Shown here: positions 7,244 through 15,141 of the stretch, in pieces
Position numbering within the stretch: the stretch's first letter is position 1
Layout of the letters: each line of letters opens with the position of its first letter
From: an uncultured Novosphingobium sp.
Lineage (GTDB): Bacteria > Pseudomonadota > Alphaproteobacteria > Sphingomonadales > Sphingomonadaceae
Length of the DNA: 30,171 nt
Assembly (NCBI GenBank): GCA_946886365.1
Contig: CAMPIM010000033.1
Span: 1 to 30,171, forward strand
Direction of reading: 5' to 3'
Translations under genes and position numbers: made by a program
The notes under the pieces: generated by a model
What the model saw: the letters and a program-made list of their open reading frames with translations, nothing else
Told to the model about the DNA's origin: nothing
Databases searched by the model: none

Positions 7244-10200
7244 TTAGAAGGCGAAGCGCACGCCAACGTTGACGTTGTGGCTCTGACCTCCACCAAATTC
7301 GCCTTGATAAGCGCCATAGAGGCTGAGTCCCGCAGCAAGGTCATAGCTAGCGCCAGCGCCAAGCGTTGCCATGGTTTCCTTGCGGCCCGCCCCGATGACC
7401 GTGAACCGTTCGGCGTTGCCGACAAACCCCGCGCGAGCGGCGGAGCGTTCACCTTCGAGCTGGTGACGCATACCTACCGATGCCCACGGGTGGAACATCG
7501 CGCTTTCACCAGTGCGGCCCTTCAGCTTGAGGGCGCCGTCGACAAAGGTCGCGCTGGTCTTCTTGCCATCCACAGACAGGGCGAAAGCGGCGCTGCCTGT
7601 CTCGCTCGCCGAGCCACGACAGGTGGAGATATGAGTGACGCCCACTTCGGGATGGACCCCCCAACTGCCCATAGGGAAGCTGTAGCCGACCGTACCGTCG
7701 AGCACCAAGCTGCGGAGGCGATAGTCGCCGGAGAGGGCGGTGGCGCCGGGTACTGCCCGGCGGGTGTTCGCCTCGCTCCAATCATAGGCGATCGTCACTG
7801 TCCCGTCGAAGCCACCGCTCATGAAATGACCCGAAAGACCTGCAACCAGGCCATCGGAGTTCGTCCGTGCACCAAGGCGCGCGATCGTCTGGCGACTGTC
7901 GATATAGCCGATGAACGCACCGATGGATCCGGTCGTGCTGCCAAAGCCGATGCCGCCAACGACGCCATAGCTGTGGCTCTTGGCCGTCGATGTGCCAACT
8001 GACCCACGACTTTTAAGCGTGCGCCAGTCGCCCAGACCTTGCGCGAAGCTGAAGACACCCGCTGTCTCGCGCGTGGTTTCGGCAAGCCCTGCGCGGGCCG
8101 CCTTCGCTAGTGCCAGTCCCTGCTCCACGCCAAGTTGAGACGCACTGGCATAAGCTTCGGGCGTCAGCTGCCCGAAGGCCGCTGCGTTAGCGGTGCCACC
8201 GCTCAACAGTGTCGGAACGGCATTGATCAGCGCAGTGCTCGCGGTTGCCGCGATTAGCAGATCGTTGACATAGCCGACAGCAGCATTGGCCTGGGTGGAG
8301 ATGCCGGTGGGCGCCACGAAGGTGCCGAGCAACTGCAAGGTGGAGCCATTGTTGCGGAGGACGCCTACAATGCCCGGATCACGATTGACGATGTCAAAGT
8401 CGCCAGTGATGGCGCCGCCGCCGTTTACCACGATCAGGTCACGCGACGCGCCAGGTGTCAGCGAGCCGGTGAGATTGACAGTCGTGTTATCGCCGATCGT
8501 CACCGAGCCGCCATTGACGATGATCTGATCGCTCTGCCCGACAGGAACGAACTCGAAGGTCGTGGTCGTGCCGTTGGCAATGGTCAGATTGCCGTTGATC
8601 GTCATGATAGCCGGAGACGCGCCCGGCGACAGCGTGCCGCCGGTGCCGATCGTGACATCGCCGCTCACAGTCCCTGCGGTGCCGAACGTTCCCCCGCTGG
8701 TGACATCAACCGATCCGGTCAGGGTTGATCCTGCCTGACCGATGAAGCGGCCGCCTGAGACGGTTACTTCCTCGACATTGAGGTCGCCGGTGAAGCTGTT
8801 GACGCCTGCTGTGTTATTCACCTGCTCGAAGCCCGTGAACGCCGAACCGTCGATCGTCGTCTGGGCCGCATAGCTGCTGCCGGTATTGAAGGCGAGGACA
8901 TCGGTGCCGCCACCTGCGGCGACCGTGCCGCCGAAGCTGCCGCCGGTGCCGATCGTCAGCATATCGGCGCCCGTGCCAAGATCGACATTGCCCGAGATAG
9001 TGCCGCTATTGACCAGGCTGTCGGTGCCACTTCCAGCCACGACATTCCCGTTGATCGCCCCGCCCTGGTTGCTGATCGTGTTCGCGCCGTTGCCGGTGAT
9101 GATGTTGCCGGTGATGGAGCCGCCGGTCGCGTTGGTCAGAAGATTGTCGCCTTCGCCAAGGTCCACATTGCCAACGACCTCGCCGCTATTCGAGATGCTG
9201 ACGCTTTGCGTGCCGCCGCTGATCGCGGTTTGACCCGGCGCCACGACGATGCTTGACCCTTGAGTCAAGTTCAGCTCACCACCGCCAGAGACTTCCACCG
9301 TCTGCTGAACGACGACCTTGCCTGTGCCAATGATCTTCTCGACTTCAAAGCTGGCGAACAGCTGACGGAGTAATGGATCAATCGACCCGGTGTAGGTCGT
9401 ACCGGTGATATCGAAGGAAAGCGTGTCCTCCCCCGCGCCACCATCGACCGTTCCATTCAGCACGGCTGAGCTCAGCAGGTGCGTGAAGCTGTCATTGCCC
9501 TCGCCCATCCGTACCGTTCCGGTGATGGTGCCCGCATTGACGATCGTGTCATTGCCCTCGCGCATGTAGATATCGCCGCTGATCTGCCCGGCATTGTCGA
9601 TGCGGTCATCGCCAGCATTCAGGTCGATCGAGCCGATGATCACACCGGTGACGGTGTTCGTCACATGATCGGTCGAGGGCAGATAGCCGCTTTCATCCTC
9701 GAGCTGATTGCCGCTGGTATGGATGGCTCCTGCAAGATAGCCGTTGGGCTGGCCAATCGCATTGTCGATGATCGGCGTGTTGGGGAAGTAATCGGTGCCA
9801 GCGCCGCCCTGGATAGTGCCGCTGTTGACGATGTTGATCGTCTTGGCCGCGACAGCAACAGCGACAGTGTGGCTGCCTTCGGTATTGGCGACCGGACTGT
9901 AGACCCAGACCGGTTGCGGAATGCCCTGGGGCTGCGCACGCACCACAGCGGTGAGTCCGCCGCCTGCCTGGATAAGCCCGCCTTCCAGATTTTCGATGTT
10001 GACTGTGCCAGCGCCGGTACTTTCGACATCCACGCCCAGCGCCGCGATCTGCGACACATAGGCGGTGTCCTGTCCAAGGCCAATGAACTGGCCCGGTGTT
10101 ACCGTTGCGCCTCCGGTCGCCTTAATCGTACCGCCGTTGACGAGATTGACTGTCGCACTGGCCGCCGGATTGCCAACGAGCTCATCATCGCCAGCCTCTA

Positions 10201-12040
10201 CGCCGAGAACAAGGCCCGAGCCGCCCTTGTCCTGACCGAGGATGTTGCCGCTGTTGTTGAACGTGATCGTTTGGCTTTCGTCGGTCTCGGACTCCACGTC
10301 AAAGGCCGACATGCCGCCAAAGCGCGGCGGATCAGCCTGATTGATGGCAAGTTCGGTGCGCGTCACAGTGCCACTATTGTCAAAGCTCGCCACTCGGTTG
10401 GCGATATTCACCTCGGTTGCGCCTTCGATGATCCCTGTGTTGGTGAAGGCAAAGTTCTCCGCAGCGATGTCCACGACATCGTCGTCACCCGGACCATCAT
10501 CCTGCAACAGGCCAGTGCGGATGAGCAGTGCCTGCCCGCCCTCGCGCGCCGAAGCCGTGATCGTGCCGTGGTTTTCGAAATTGAGATTCGCAGAAGCGAC
10601 CGCGGCGTAGAAGCCGTCCCTGATCTCACCATCCGCCGTGTTGATGATGGAGGCGTTGTCCGCGTTGAATTCGTCGTTGGCATTCGGCAGCACCAGATCC
10701 AGTGCCCCGACTTGAAGCGTCAGGCCGCGCTGGAAATAGCCATTCGTATCGATGCCAGCGATTAAGCCGCTATTAGTGAACGAGAAGACATCCGCCGCAA
10801 CATTGGCATCCAGTCCGCCGGTGATGATGCCGCTATTTTCAATGGTTGCCCCCGCCAGAGTGGTGGTCTCGAGGGCCTGGCGGATTCGGACGGCCGCGTT
10901 CACGCCACTATCAAATTCCCGCTCAATGTCCGTAGTGAAAGAGCGCGAGCCGGTGAAAGTCGTCTCGATGGTTCCTGTATTGCGGAACTGGAAATCATCC
11001 CCTGCCGAAGTCGTGATGATCGAACCGATGCCGCTGGTAGCGAGGTTGATCTCGTCATTGTTGACGAAACTCGCCGCAGCGATCCGGATGTCGCCATTGA
11101 TGGTGCCTTCGTTGATGAAGCTGGTCAGCGCATCGCCATAGGTTGGCGTGTAGAGCGGAACTGTGCCCGGCGGCACATTGGAGCGCTGGAAGGTCGCAAA
11201 GCGCTGCTGATAATAGCCGATCGCAGCCGGAACGATGGTCACGCCCTGCGGATAGAGGCCGGCAGTGTTGAGCAGGTTGATCGTGCCATTGTTGACAACA
11301 TTGCCATCGCCCATCAGGCTGATCGATGTTCCCTGTCCTGACAGCGTCAGCGTGGTAGCGGCGCCTCGCGCCTCGAACCCTTCGATTTCGAAGGTCGTGG
11401 GCAGCGCGCGTGCGCCGAGCTCAAGCGACTGTGACTGGCTGTAGCTGTGCGTGTAGATGTCGATGCCGCCACCAGCGGCAATGGTTCCGGTTACCCCGTC
11501 ATCGCTGCCGCGCTGGACAAAATTGGCGGTGCTGAAGCCCGTGCCGAGCTGCAGATTGCCGTTCAATGTACCGCCATCGGACACATAATAATAAACCGCG
11601 CCAGCCAGTGGGTTTTGCGGCGCAGTCGGTGTGGGTTCGACATAGGACACATTGCCGTTGATCGCGCCAGCGTTGGTCACATTGAAGCTGAGCAAGGGAA
11701 TGCCGGTCCGGGCAGGCGCTATTATCGCGTTCGTACCCCCGCCAATGGCCCCACCGCTCCCATTATTGACCGCCAGAACGACGGCCTGACCCGCGCTGAT
11801 TGCTGGATCGCCAGCGATTGTGCCGCTGTTGTTGACGATGAGGGCGGTTCCCAATGTTCCGGTGATCGATCCCGTCGATCCGCTATTGCTAATGACGCAG
11901 AGTGGACCGGCGCTGCCGTCGGGGCAGGTCAAGCTCGGCGCCTGTTGTGCAAAAGCGCTGCTCGCACCAAGCGCGAGAACACTGACGCTCAGACCAAGCC
12001 CAAGGCGAATAGGCGCGCGCACAGAATTTCTGCCGATCAT
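7244..12040 (-). CDS. Autotransporter (type Va secretion) with large beta-helical passenger
   Basis: A 1598-aa surface protein. Residues 1-32 form a Sec signal peptide (basic start, LGLGLSVSVLALGASSAFA, cleavage after AFA). The passenger (about 33-1330) is built from many copies of an N-S/N-G-T-I-x-G turn motif (such as VNNSGTIAG, FINEGTINGD, FENHGTITAS, LVNSGTISGN), typical of right-handed beta-helix passengers. At about residues 800-1055 these alternate with acidic GxGxD turns (REGND, GEGND, GSGTD, GTGAD). The last 270 residues or so are an autotransporter barrel with alternating strands ending NVNVGVRFAF, where the terminal Phe is the outer-membrane signature. The ATG at 12040 is preceded by TGGAGGGGG about 6 nt upstream. 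Likely roles are adhesion or aggregation; no protease triad is evident. It is divergent from a LuxR-family gene, with a palindromic site between them. Confidence 0.9.
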   Translation of the reverse strand: MIGRNSVRAPIRLGLGLSVSVLALGASSAFAQQAPSLTCPDGSAGPLCVISNSGSTGSITGTLGTALIVNNSGTIAGDPAISAGQAVVLAVNNGSGGAIGGGTNAIIAPARTGIPLLSFNVTNAGAINGNVSYVEPTPTAPQNPLAGAVYYYVSDGGTLNGNLQLGTGFSTANFVQRGSDDGVTGTIAAGGGIDIYTHSYSQSQSLELGARALPTTFEIEGFEARGAATTLTLSGQGTSISLMGDGNVVNNGTINLLNTAGLYPQGVTIVPAAIGYYQQRFATFQRSNVPPGTVPLYTPTYGDALTSFINEGTINGDIRIAAASFVNNDEINLATSGIGSIITTSAGDDFQFRNTGTIETTFTGSRSFTTDIEREFDSGVNAAVRIRQALETTTLAGATIENSGIITGGLDANVAADVFSFTNSGLIAGIDTNGYFQRGLTLQVGALDLVLPNANDEFNADNASIINTADGEIRDGFYAAVASANLNFENHGTITASAREGGQALLIRTGLLQDDGPGDDDVVDIAAENFAFTNTGIIEGATEVNIANRVASFDNSGTVTRTELAINQADPPRFGGMSAFDVESETDESQTITFNNSGNILGQDKGGSGLVLGVEAGDDELVGNPAASATVNLVNGGTIKATGGATVTPGQFIGLGQDTAYVSQIAALGVDVESTGAGTVNIENLEGGLIQAGGGLTAVVRAQPQGIPQPVWVYSPVANTEGSHTVAVAVAAKTINIVNSGTIQGGAGTDYFPNTPIIDNAIGQPNGYLAGAIHTSGNQLEDESGYLPSTDHVTNTVTGVIIGSIDLNAGDDRIDNAGQISGDIYMREGNDTIVNAGTITGTVRMGEGNDSFTHLLSSAVLNGTVDGGAGEDTLSFDITGTTYTGSIDPLLRQLFASFEVEKIIGTGKVVVQQTVEVSGGGELNLTQGSSIVVAPGQTAISGGTQSVSISNSGEVVGNVDLGEGDNLLTNATGGSITGNIITGNGANTISNQGGAINGNVVAGSGTDSLVNSGTISGNVDLGTGADMLTIGTGGSFGGTVAAGGGTDVLAFNTGSSYAAQTTIDGSAFTGFEQVNNTAGVNSFTGDLNVEEVTVSGGRFIGQAGSTLTGSVDVTSGGTFGTAGTVSGDVTIGTGGTLSPGASPAIMTINGNLTIANGTTTTFEFVPVGQSDQIIVNGGSVTIGDNTTVNLTGSLTPGASRDLIVVNGGGAITGDFDIVNRDPGIVGVLRNNGSTLQLLGTFVAPTGISTQANAAVGYVNDLLIAATASTALINAVPTLLSGGTANAAAFGQLTPEAYASASQLGVEQGLALAKAARAGLAETTRETAGVFSFAQGLGDWRTLKSRGSVGTSTAKSHSYGVVGGIGFGSTTGSIGAFIGYIDSRQTIARLGARTNSDGLVAGLSGHFMSGGFDGTVTIAYDWSEANTRRAVPGATALSGDYRLRSLVLDGTVGYSFPMGSWGVHPEVGVTHISTCRGSASETGSAAFALSVDGKKTSATFVDGALKLKGRTGESAMFHPWASVGMRHQLEGERSAARAGFVGNAERFTVIGAGRKETMATLGAGASYDLAAGLSLYGAYQGEFGGGQSHNVNVGVRFAF

Positions 12041-12099
12041 GTAAAACCCCCTCCAGACGATTGGGGACGGGGATAAGCAAAACGCATTCCTGTTCGCAT

Positions 12100-12115
12100 C
12101 CCCCGATCGGGGTAT
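12100..12115 (+). promoter_or_regulatory. Palindromic site 1, candidate LuxR-family operator
   Basis: CCCCCGATCGGGGTAT contains the perfect 12-bp palindrome CCCCGATCGGGG (12101-12112). It lies about 60 bp upstream of the autotransporter ATG and about 130 bp upstream of the regulator's GTG. A copy with one substitution lies downstream of the regulator at 13424-13439. Placement in a divergent promoter next to a LuxR-type gene makes it the best operator candidate. There is no loop, so it is not a terminator hairpin. Confidence 0.5.
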
Positions 12116-12248
12116 CGGAACGCCGCAGCTAAAATATTGTGTTTCTTCCTAGACCTGCCTAAATCCGCTTGCTGCTCACGCGCTCTCACGCTGGATCAGC
12201 CAAAGATATTTACGTTCTGACCGGGTCGCGGAACAGGAACGAAACAGG

Positions 12249-13343
12249 GTGGAAGATAAGATTTGGGCGCTGGGCGAGCGTTTCGCCATGGCTGCCATTG
12301 ATGGAAATGAGTGGCTGGGCGCGTTACGGGCCATGGCGGAACTGACTGGCAGCTCTTATGGCCAGCTTATCGGTTTTGCGCCCGGCGAGGTGCCCTTCAA
12401 CTGGATCAATGATATAGGTCAAGATGAGGTCGCGCGCTTCGTCCAGCAGGAGCGCGGCGATCCCAACATCAATGTTCGCGTGCGCGCCTCGCTCAGTGAT
12501 CAGCCATTCGTCATTCGCAGTGAAGCAGATTATCGTGCGGTCGGGCGCGGCTCTGGTTTCGATCTCTATCGTGAGATGTGCGACGCGTATGACATCATGG
12601 ACGGTTGCCAAACCAAGCTGCTTGAAGGGGGAGGCCGGTTTGTCGGCCTCGCTCTCAACCGTAGCCGGAAAGACGGCAGGACCGATGCAGAAACGCGCGA
12701 GCTTTTCGCCGCGATTACGCCGCATGTGCGTAGGGCGGTCAAAATCCAGATTGCGCTCGAAAATCGCGGCGCGGCCTTGGCGAATGGTGCGCTCGAATAT
12801 GTTGGCCTGCCGATCTTTATTTGCGATGAAGCTGGCGATTTGAAGGGAGAGACTCCCGAAGCCACCGCACTGCTCTCGGCTGGACGTTTTAGGCTAGTAG
12901 ACGGGAAGATCGGCCTTCCGCATCCACGTGACGACGCAGCGTTGTTGAAAGCCCTCGCGCGGCGGCATCGTCAGCCTCTCGGGATCGAGACGTTGCTGCT
13001 GGGAGGCGCTGTCCAGCAGATGGCTATGGTGGTTGATGTCTGCCGCCTTCCCTCCCAGCCTTACCGGCTGAGCCTTGCCTCACAAATTCTTGTCATCGTC
13101 CGCTCGGGCCGGCGCTGGCACGAGGCCGCCCCTGCTGTTTTGCGCGCGGCATTTGGTCTGTCTGCTGCTGAAGCCGAGGTCGCATTGGCCCTCGCTAGAG
13201 GCGAGACGCGTGATCAGATCGCCGCGGCACGGGATACGAGCACCCAGACCGTCAAGACCCAGATTAAATCCATTTACTCCAAACTTGGGGTCTCTCGGGA
13301 GATGGATCTGATGGCGATGCTCAGCGACATGCTCCGGCGGTAA
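12249..13343 (+). CDS. LuxR-family transcriptional regulator
   Basis: A 364-aa regulator. The C terminus (about 298-364) is a GerE/LuxR helix-turn-helix: FGLSAAEAEVALALARGE, then a recognition segment around TSTQTVKTQIKSIYSKLGVS. The N-terminal 280 residues or so have no motif I can name with certainty; they are not a clear response-regulator receiver or an obvious autoinducer-binding domain. The annotated start is GTG at 12249, with AGGAAC about 8-14 nt upstream. The gene is divergent from the autotransporter and shares its 208-bp upstream region, which argues for direct control of that gene. A terminator lies about 170 bp downstream. What signal it senses is unknown. Confidence 0.85.
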   Translation: MEDKIWALGERFAMAAIDGNEWLGALRAMAELTGSSYGQLIGFAPGEVPFNWINDIGQDEVARFVQQERGDPNINVRVRASLSDQPFVIRSEADYRAVGRGSGFDLYREMCDAYDIMDGCQTKLLEGGGRFVGLALNRSRKDGRTDAETRELFAAITPHVRRAVKIQIALENRGAALANGALEYVGLPIFICDEAGDLKGETPEATALLSAGRFRLVDGKIGLPHPRDDAALLKALARRHRQPLGIETLLLGGAVQQMAMVVDVCRLPSQPYRLSLASQILVIVRSGRRWHEAAPAVLRAAFGLSAAEAEVALALARGETRDQIAAARDTSTQTVKTQIKSIYSKLGVSREMDLMAMLSDMLRR

Positions 13344-13423
13344 GGGCTCGAAGCATCCGCCATTAACGCCCAATCAACTTGACCGCTAAGAACAACCCTC
13401 AGGATGAAATATTCCGTAGCTCT

Positions 13424-13439
13424 CCCCCGGTCGGGGTAT
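13424..13439 (+). promoter_or_regulatory. Palindromic site 2, second copy of the candidate operator
   Basis: CCCCCGGTCGGGGTAT differs from the site at 12100-12115 at one position and has the same orientation. It lies 80 bp after the regulator's stop codon and about 75 bp before an intrinsic terminator, with no sizeable gene between. It may drive a short transcript, or be left over from a lost target gene. Confidence 0.4.
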
Positions 13440-13515
13440 GACCAACTTCAGCAAGGTCGATAAGGAAAGCTCGCGACCCGAAGGCTCACGGCATAGCCGT
13501 TGAGACTTTCAACTG

Positions 13516-13549
13516 GCCCGGCTGCCATCATGACGGCCGGGCTGTTTTT
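13516..13549 (+). terminator. Rho-independent terminator
   Basis: GCCCGGC (13516-13522) pairs with GCCGGGC (13536-13542) across a 13-nt loop, followed by TGTTTTT. It is a good intrinsic terminator for plus-strand transcripts, either the LuxR-family mRNA or a short RNA started near 13440. Confidence 0.75.
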
Positions 13550-13751
13550 CGCACTTTTGGTCGCGGCTCGAACCTTTTATCACTGCTTATCGAAAGGCAG
13601 CACCGTGGGCGAACACGCAGAGCGCTTTTGCGTTCGGCGGTCGCAGCATCGGGCCTGAGACAGAAGCCTCTCAAAGGGAATACGGATGTTGATCAATTCC
13701 ACTGGGGAGGTTTTTCTTGAAATCCGGGGCGGGCATTTTGAAACTTGAAGA

Positions 13752-14119
13752 TCACAGGTTGCTACCCGTCGGCCGTGGCTGACCGACATGGATGGCCTGC
13801 CAAATTGTTGGGTTGGCTGTGTAGATCACGAGATGCGGCACACCTGCGGGAATGAATAGGTGATCACCTGGGATTAGGCTTCTCTGCCCAAATCCCTCCA
13901 GAGTGACTTGGGCAGAGCCTACCAGGGTCAGCAGCCATTCATCCCACTCCTGCACATAAGGGCGGTCAGCGGGCGTCGTTTGTCCCTGCGATATAATGCG
14001 TTCGATGCGTACACCGGTCGGCGTAGCAGATCTTCGAACAGCTCGTGCTCTTCGCGTCCGCGCGACACTTCCAGCAGATTGCGAAGCGTCGCAGTGGATG
14101 AACTTATTTCTGATCCCAT
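13752..14119 (-). pseudogene. Cupin-domain protein, frameshifted
   Basis: A small single-domain cupin of about 120 aa when joined. The first piece starts at ATG 14119 and reads NLLEVSRGREEHELFEDLLRRP. The second piece, in another frame, reads GVRIERIISQGQTTPADRPY, then YVQEWDEWLLTLVGSAQVTLE and GDHLFIPAGVPHLVIY, the two cupin motifs. The join needs one extra G in the CCGG at about 14014-14017, where R-R-P-G-V-R is expected. Proteins of this type are usually annotated only as cupin domain-containing; the function is unknown. No strong ribosome site precedes the ATG. A sequencing error is possible, but the neighbouring genes are also decayed. Confidence 0.7.
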
Positions 14120-14304
14120 GGACCGACAGCAAAACGGAGGAGGAGAAAGTAGAGGTTAATCGCACATGTCGCAAATACCGAGTGCCCGGGATCGCGTGGC
14201 ATAGTCCCCGAGCGTCGTCCCTGCGGTGGTTGAGGCGAAAATAGTGGTCCAATGCAGCCACGCGCTGAAACGCCAAGCTTGAATTTGCAGCGACACCTGC
14301 AAGA

Positions 14305-14410
14305 CTAGAGCATGATCCGATCAGACTGAATCGGATCATGCTCTATTTGTCTTTTGTTTCCCGCATTTTCCGAGCCAGCAGATGATGCCATCTGCTTCGA
14401 AAATGCTTTA
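14305..14410 (+). repeat. MITE/REP-like element, copy 1
   Basis: About 106 bp, nearly identical to 24141-24246. It has two hairpins. The first is an imperfect palindrome around GAGCATGATCCGAT and ATCGGATCATGCTC. The second is nested: GCATTTTC and GAAAATGC outside AGCAGATG and CATCTGCT. This copy begins CTAGAGCAT and ends AAAATGCTTTA, so its right terminal repeat has one substitution compared with the ATGCTCTAG of copy 2. No coding capacity. It lies between the cupin and antitoxin remnants. Confidence 0.75.
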
Positions 14411-14490
14411 GTAACAGGCCGAAAATGACGGTGCCGATAAGATAGGCGCTCTCAGCTGACATATGATATAGCATAGGCCAGGGAGCTGAT

Positions 14491-14720
14491 ATGGGTGCCA
14501 AGCGTCGCGTCAAGCTGTTCAAGATGGGCCGCCATCAAGCTTTCCAGATCCCGGACGGATCTATCTGCCGTGTGGCGATGCGATAACGGGCGAAGAGGGT
14601 TCACGCGTTGTGTCGGCATCCAGAGTGGGAACTTCTCTCCTGTGCTTGCTAACGACCTTCGTGCCCATTGATGAGGTTTTTGGAGGCCAAGCGCCGGGAC
14701 GAAGTTGTAGCGGACCGTCC
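14491..14720 (+). pseudogene. VapB-type antitoxin remnant, frameshifted
   Basis: From ATG 14491 a 31-codon frame reads MGAKRRVKLFKMGRHQAFQI, the N-terminal DNA-binding strand region of AbrB-like VapB antitoxins (commonly KLFxNGxxQAVRIP). It stops at 14586. A different frame carries the expected continuation, YLPCGDAITGEEGSRVV, then LLCLLTTFVPIDEVF, matching the antitoxin tail that wraps its toxin. The shift lies near 14560. GGGAG precedes the ATG. No intact VapC toxin follows; residues at about 14780-14880 (NPLCRVADQF) may be a decayed trace of one, but this is weak. The end coordinate is approximate. Confidence 0.55.
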
Positions 14721-14887
14721 CTACGACGGAGGCGCCGCGTCAACCAATTGAGCTATTGCACTGTCGGCATAGGCGCCAATCCCTTGTGTCGGGTGGCCGA
14801 CCAGTTCACCGACGGGGCCGCTCAAGCAGAGGTCCATGGCAATCACGTCATCGCGCACGAAACCAGTTGTGGGCGATAGGGCCTAGC

Positions 14888-15125
14888 GTGGTGATGACCG
14901 CCCAGTTATCGCCGCCTTCGTCAGAGCCCGCGAAGAGCGCGTTCTTACGGCCCAAAGCCAGATGGCGGATTGATCGCTCTACGGCTTTGGGCCACTTGCT
15001 CCTGGCGCTGATCTGACGGAGCGGGCCATCGAGATAAACCATGGCTCCCGACACGAAGTAGCGTTTCTCGTCGGTGAAGCGCACCGCCAGTGCGCGTGGT
15101 GACAACTCGCTGTAATCCCGCGCGC
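14888..15125 (-). pseudogene. Mosaic transposase scrap: IS3 OrfB piece joined to IS66 TnpC piece
   Basis: One minus-strand frame joins two unrelated transposase fragments. Upstream (about 15125-15055) RDYSELSPRALAVRFTDEKR, then YFVS, resembles IS3-family OrfB. Downstream (about 15050-14895) VERSIRHLALGRKNALFAGS, then DEGGDNWAVI, is the IS66 TnpC block around the last catalytic Glu. That block differs clearly from the IS66 at the window start (VENALRGVALGRRNWMFVGS), so it comes from another IS66 lineage. The IS66 match ends near 14890. Neither element has visible ends. The scrap adjoins the end of the next dehydrogenase gene. Confidence 0.6.
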
Positions 15126-15141
15126 GTTGACGCGGGCGGGA

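Noticed and set aside
7238..11141. Several long plus-strand open frames (7238-8002, 8886-9233, 9479-10765, 10752-11141)
   Set aside because: All lie antisense to the autotransporter. Their low-complexity P/V/L-rich or D/R/I-rich composition comes from its glycine-rich repeats.
14730..14775. tRNA-like motif on the minus strand (TAGCTCAATTGGT)
   Set aside because: It resembles a tRNA D-arm, but no matching acceptor stem, anticodon arm and T-arm could be arranged around it. At best it is a chance match or tiny remnant.
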